DNA of 64,000 bases from assembly GCA_963794265.1 (NCBI GenBank), contig CAWCDJ010000001.1, positions 992,001-1,056,000 of the forward strand. Direction: 5' to 3'. Made by a program: the position numbers and the translations under genes. The notes beneath the pieces were generated by a model that worked only from the letters and a program-made list of their open reading frames with translations, was not told where the DNA came from and searched no databases. This DNA is from CAWCDJ01 sp963794265. Its GTDB lineage: Bacteria > Acidobacteriota > Terriglobia > Bryobacterales > Bryobacteraceae. This document shows, piece by piece, positions 62,492 to 64,000 of the stretch (the first letter of the stretch is position 1; every line of letters starts with the position of its first letter).

Positions 62492-62748
62492 GGGGGCTGA
62501 GCGCGCGCTGCGCTGCCTGCTGCCTTCATTCCCTAATCGACACGCGGCCACAACTTCGGGCGCAATACAGCCCACAAGTTTGCAGCGTGTGTCTCAGAAG
62601 TCCCCCGCAAAATCTGGTCCCGACGTCGAATCAAACCCCGGTGCCGGAAATCTGGCGAGAGGGAGTCAAAGTCAGTCCCGATAGGGAACGACTTGTCGCC
62701 TGGCGTTTAGGAACATATTTGGAAGAGTCGGGCCCACTTGGCTGGGAA

Positions 62749-62827
62749 ACGCGCATCTCGCCATCTGACGCAGCTCCGGGAGTGATCGCCGGTCAAGATC
62801 AGCAACGGCCTCTACGCGGCCGGGTGA
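62749..62827. repeat. repeat B, copy 4
   Basis: acgcgcatctcgccatctga followed by cgcagctccgggagtgatcg and the agatcagcaacggcctcta end; nearest to copy 3. Confidence 0.75.
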
Positions 62828-63028
62828 ACGATTCTGTGATAACCGGGTCTCACGACCGCGATGCTAGGCGCTAAACTCTGGCCATGCGAGGAGTTCGTTC
62901 CGTACGATCCAGGTCCACCCGTCCCGGCGAATCAGTTGAGGATAGTAGATCGGAACAGAGGCATCCGCTCCTGATGTAAGCGGGCAATCAGCACCTGCTT
63001 CTCAGCTCGTAAGTGAACAGTATTGGGC

Positions 63029-64000
63029 CTAATCCGGCCTTAAGATCCGCGCAACTTTATCGGACAAAGTCCGCGAATGGAACGGTTTCTGCAAAAACCC
63101 GTTCACGGTGCTGCCCGCAAATCTGCTTCGGACCTCGCTGTCGCTGTAGCCGCTACAGATCACCACAGGCAACCCCGGGTACTTGTTTCGGATAGCCTCG
63201 AAGGTCTGCTTGCCGCCGAGGTCCGGCATGCTGAGATCGAGCAGCACCAGCGAGAAGCCGGGAGCCGCCGCAAGCAGTTCGAGCGCCTGCCGCCCGCCGG
63301 AAGCGACCTCGACCTCATGCCCGGCGTGTTCCAGGACCGACTTGACTGTGCTCCGCACAATCGGCTCATCGTCCACCACCAGAATCCGGCCCTTCACCGT
63401 GTCCCCTCGCGCGGAAGGCGGAGTCGCTGATGCGGCAGCGCCCGGGGACTTGCCCGCCGGCAGCAGCACCCGGAAGGTAGTGCCGCGGTCGAGCGTGCTC
63501 GTCACTTCGATCGACCCCTTATTGCCGCGGACAATACCGAACACGGCGGCGAGCCCAAGGCCCCTCCCCGTGAGTTTCGTCGAGAAGAACGGGTCGAAGA
63601 TCCGGCTGAGCAGCGACGAGGGAATACCGCTCCCGTTGTCGCACACCTCCAGGAGAACATAGTCTCCCGGCGCGAGATCGCCGCTCCAGGAGGAGCGGGG
63701 CGCGTCCACACGCTCGGTACCGGCGCGCAGGGCGACGCGCCCCTGACGTTCGGAGGGAATCGCCTCGCTGGCGTTCAGAATCAGGTTCATGACGATCTGC
63801 TGTAACTGGGCAGGATCGATATGAATGGGCGGAAGATCTCTCGGGATCACGAGCTTCAAGTCGACCGACCGCGGCAGCGAGGCCCGGATCAGTTCCCAGG
63901 TGGCGCCCACGGTCTGCTCGACATCCACGTTCCCAACCTGGAAGCTCCCCTTCCCGGCATACGCCAGCAACTGGCGCGTGAGATCGGCCGCCTGTTCTCC
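63029..64000 (-). CDS. hybrid histidine kinase, HATPase plus receiver, 5' part outside window
   Basis: The frame is open to the right edge (EQAADLTRQLLAYAGKG gives the end of the dimerisation helix), so about 323 residues are visible. HATPase: QLQQIVMNLILNASEAI N-box, DNGSGIP, FDPFFSTK and GRGLGLAAVFGIVRGN boxes. A receiver follows: ILVVDDEPIVRS, LVLLDLSMPDLGG with the phospho-Asp, and GFLQKPF with the conserved Lys. A sensor part would be upstream. No partner gene is seen at its 3' side. Confidence 0.92.
   Translation of the reverse strand, partial: GEQAADLTRQLLAYAGKGSFQVGNVDVEQTVGATWELIRASLPRSVDLKLVIPRDLPPIHIDPAQLQQIVMNLILNASEAIPSERQGRVALRAGTERVDAPRSSWSGDLAPGDYVLLEVCDNGSGIPSSLLSRIFDPFFSTKLTGRGLGLAAVFGIVRGNKGSIEVTSTLDRGTTFRVLLPAGKSPGAAASATPPSARGDTVKGRILVVDDEPIVRSTVKSVLEHAGHEVEVASGGRQALELLAAAPGFSLVLLDLSMPDLGGKQTFEAIRNKYPGLPVVICSGYSDSEVRSRFAGSTVNGFLQKPFHSRTLSDKVARILRPD

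Larger units (their letters stand above)
62456..63028. other. gene-free stretch with repeat B copy 4
   Basis: About 570 bases between the ArsR gene and the kinase gene. Contains the operon promoter, repeat B copy 4, and near 62870-62990 a possible gene relic on the minus strand that could not be assigned. No intact gene. Confidence 0.5.

Noticed and set aside
62870..62990. Possible minus-strand gene relic (readable as YYPQLIRRDGWTWIVRNELL)
   Set aside because: About 40 codons, preceded by a stop and with no start; resemblance to a small domain is too weak to name.
1..64000. CRISPR arrays, tRNA and rRNA genes
   Set aside because: No regularly spaced direct repeats with unique spacers and no cloverleaf with a CCA-type end or rRNA core was recognised by eye.

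Overview
The window looks like a piece of an acidobacterial chromosome, most likely from the Bryobacterales/Solibacter group. This is inferred from gene content, not from a marker search. The evidence is high GC, a very large NHL-repeat protein ending in the C-terminal domain typical of Solibacter secreted proteins (about 23.5-24.1 kb), an orphan MacB/FtsX permease of the ADOP type (55.8-58.4 kb), a carboxypeptidase-regulatory-domain outer-surface protein, FecR-like and VWFA-like secreted proteins, and many exported enzymes. No rRNA, tRNA or CRISPR array was seen.

Layout. 0-7.5 kb: the 3' part of a putative glycoside hydrolase, two paralogous Tyr/Gly-rich secreted proteins, a Crp/Fnr regulator, an M48 protease, a BON protein, a FecR protein and a degenerate receiver protein. 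7.7-15.4 kb: a STAS anti-anti-sigma factor, a TolB-like propeller, two PpiC-type exported isomerases, an exported methyltransferase, a VWFA-like protein, a zinc-ribbon protein and ClpS. 15.4-19.6 kb: housekeeping core with cysteine desulfurase, rpmI-rplT, a ZapB-like/ZapA pair, a DUF1684 protein and an HD-GYP protein. 19.7-28.4 kb: a matrixin-type metalloprotease, the NHL giant, ThiD, an UlaG-like metallohydrolase, a PRC-barrel protein and small proteins.

28.6-36.9 kb is a tight five-gene saccharolytic operon: a GH55/pectate-lyase-like protein fused to a beta-propeller, a GH30 enzyme, a Tat-exported amidohydrolase, a fucose/arabinose isomerase-like protein and a GH39-like enzyme. 37-39.1 kb holds a sedolisin (S53) protease followed by a free-standing copy of its own propeptide domain. 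39.1-46.5 kb: a secreted protein, a TolC-like channel, and a reverse-strand set of CNNM/CBS transporter, AI-2E-type permease, HupE-like protein and ferredoxin-metallohydrolase fusion. 46.7-51.6 kb: penicillin acylase family protein, PrxQ peroxiredoxin, a membrane protein and an acyltransferase.

51.6-63 kb is an accessory, repeat-rich zone: short detoxification or reductase-type genes (DHFR-like, SDR, MDR, VOC, ArsR-AHSA1), an IS200/IS605 relic, a frameshifted small gene, four direct copies of one repeat and two of another, and several large palindromes. The window ends inside a hybrid histidine kinase.

Most notable: the free-standing S53 propeptide gene; the ArsR gene whose 26-bp operator-like palindrome covers the -10 box and the start codon of an apparently leaderless transcript; the saccharolytic operon; and a family of inverted-repeat elements at three loci.
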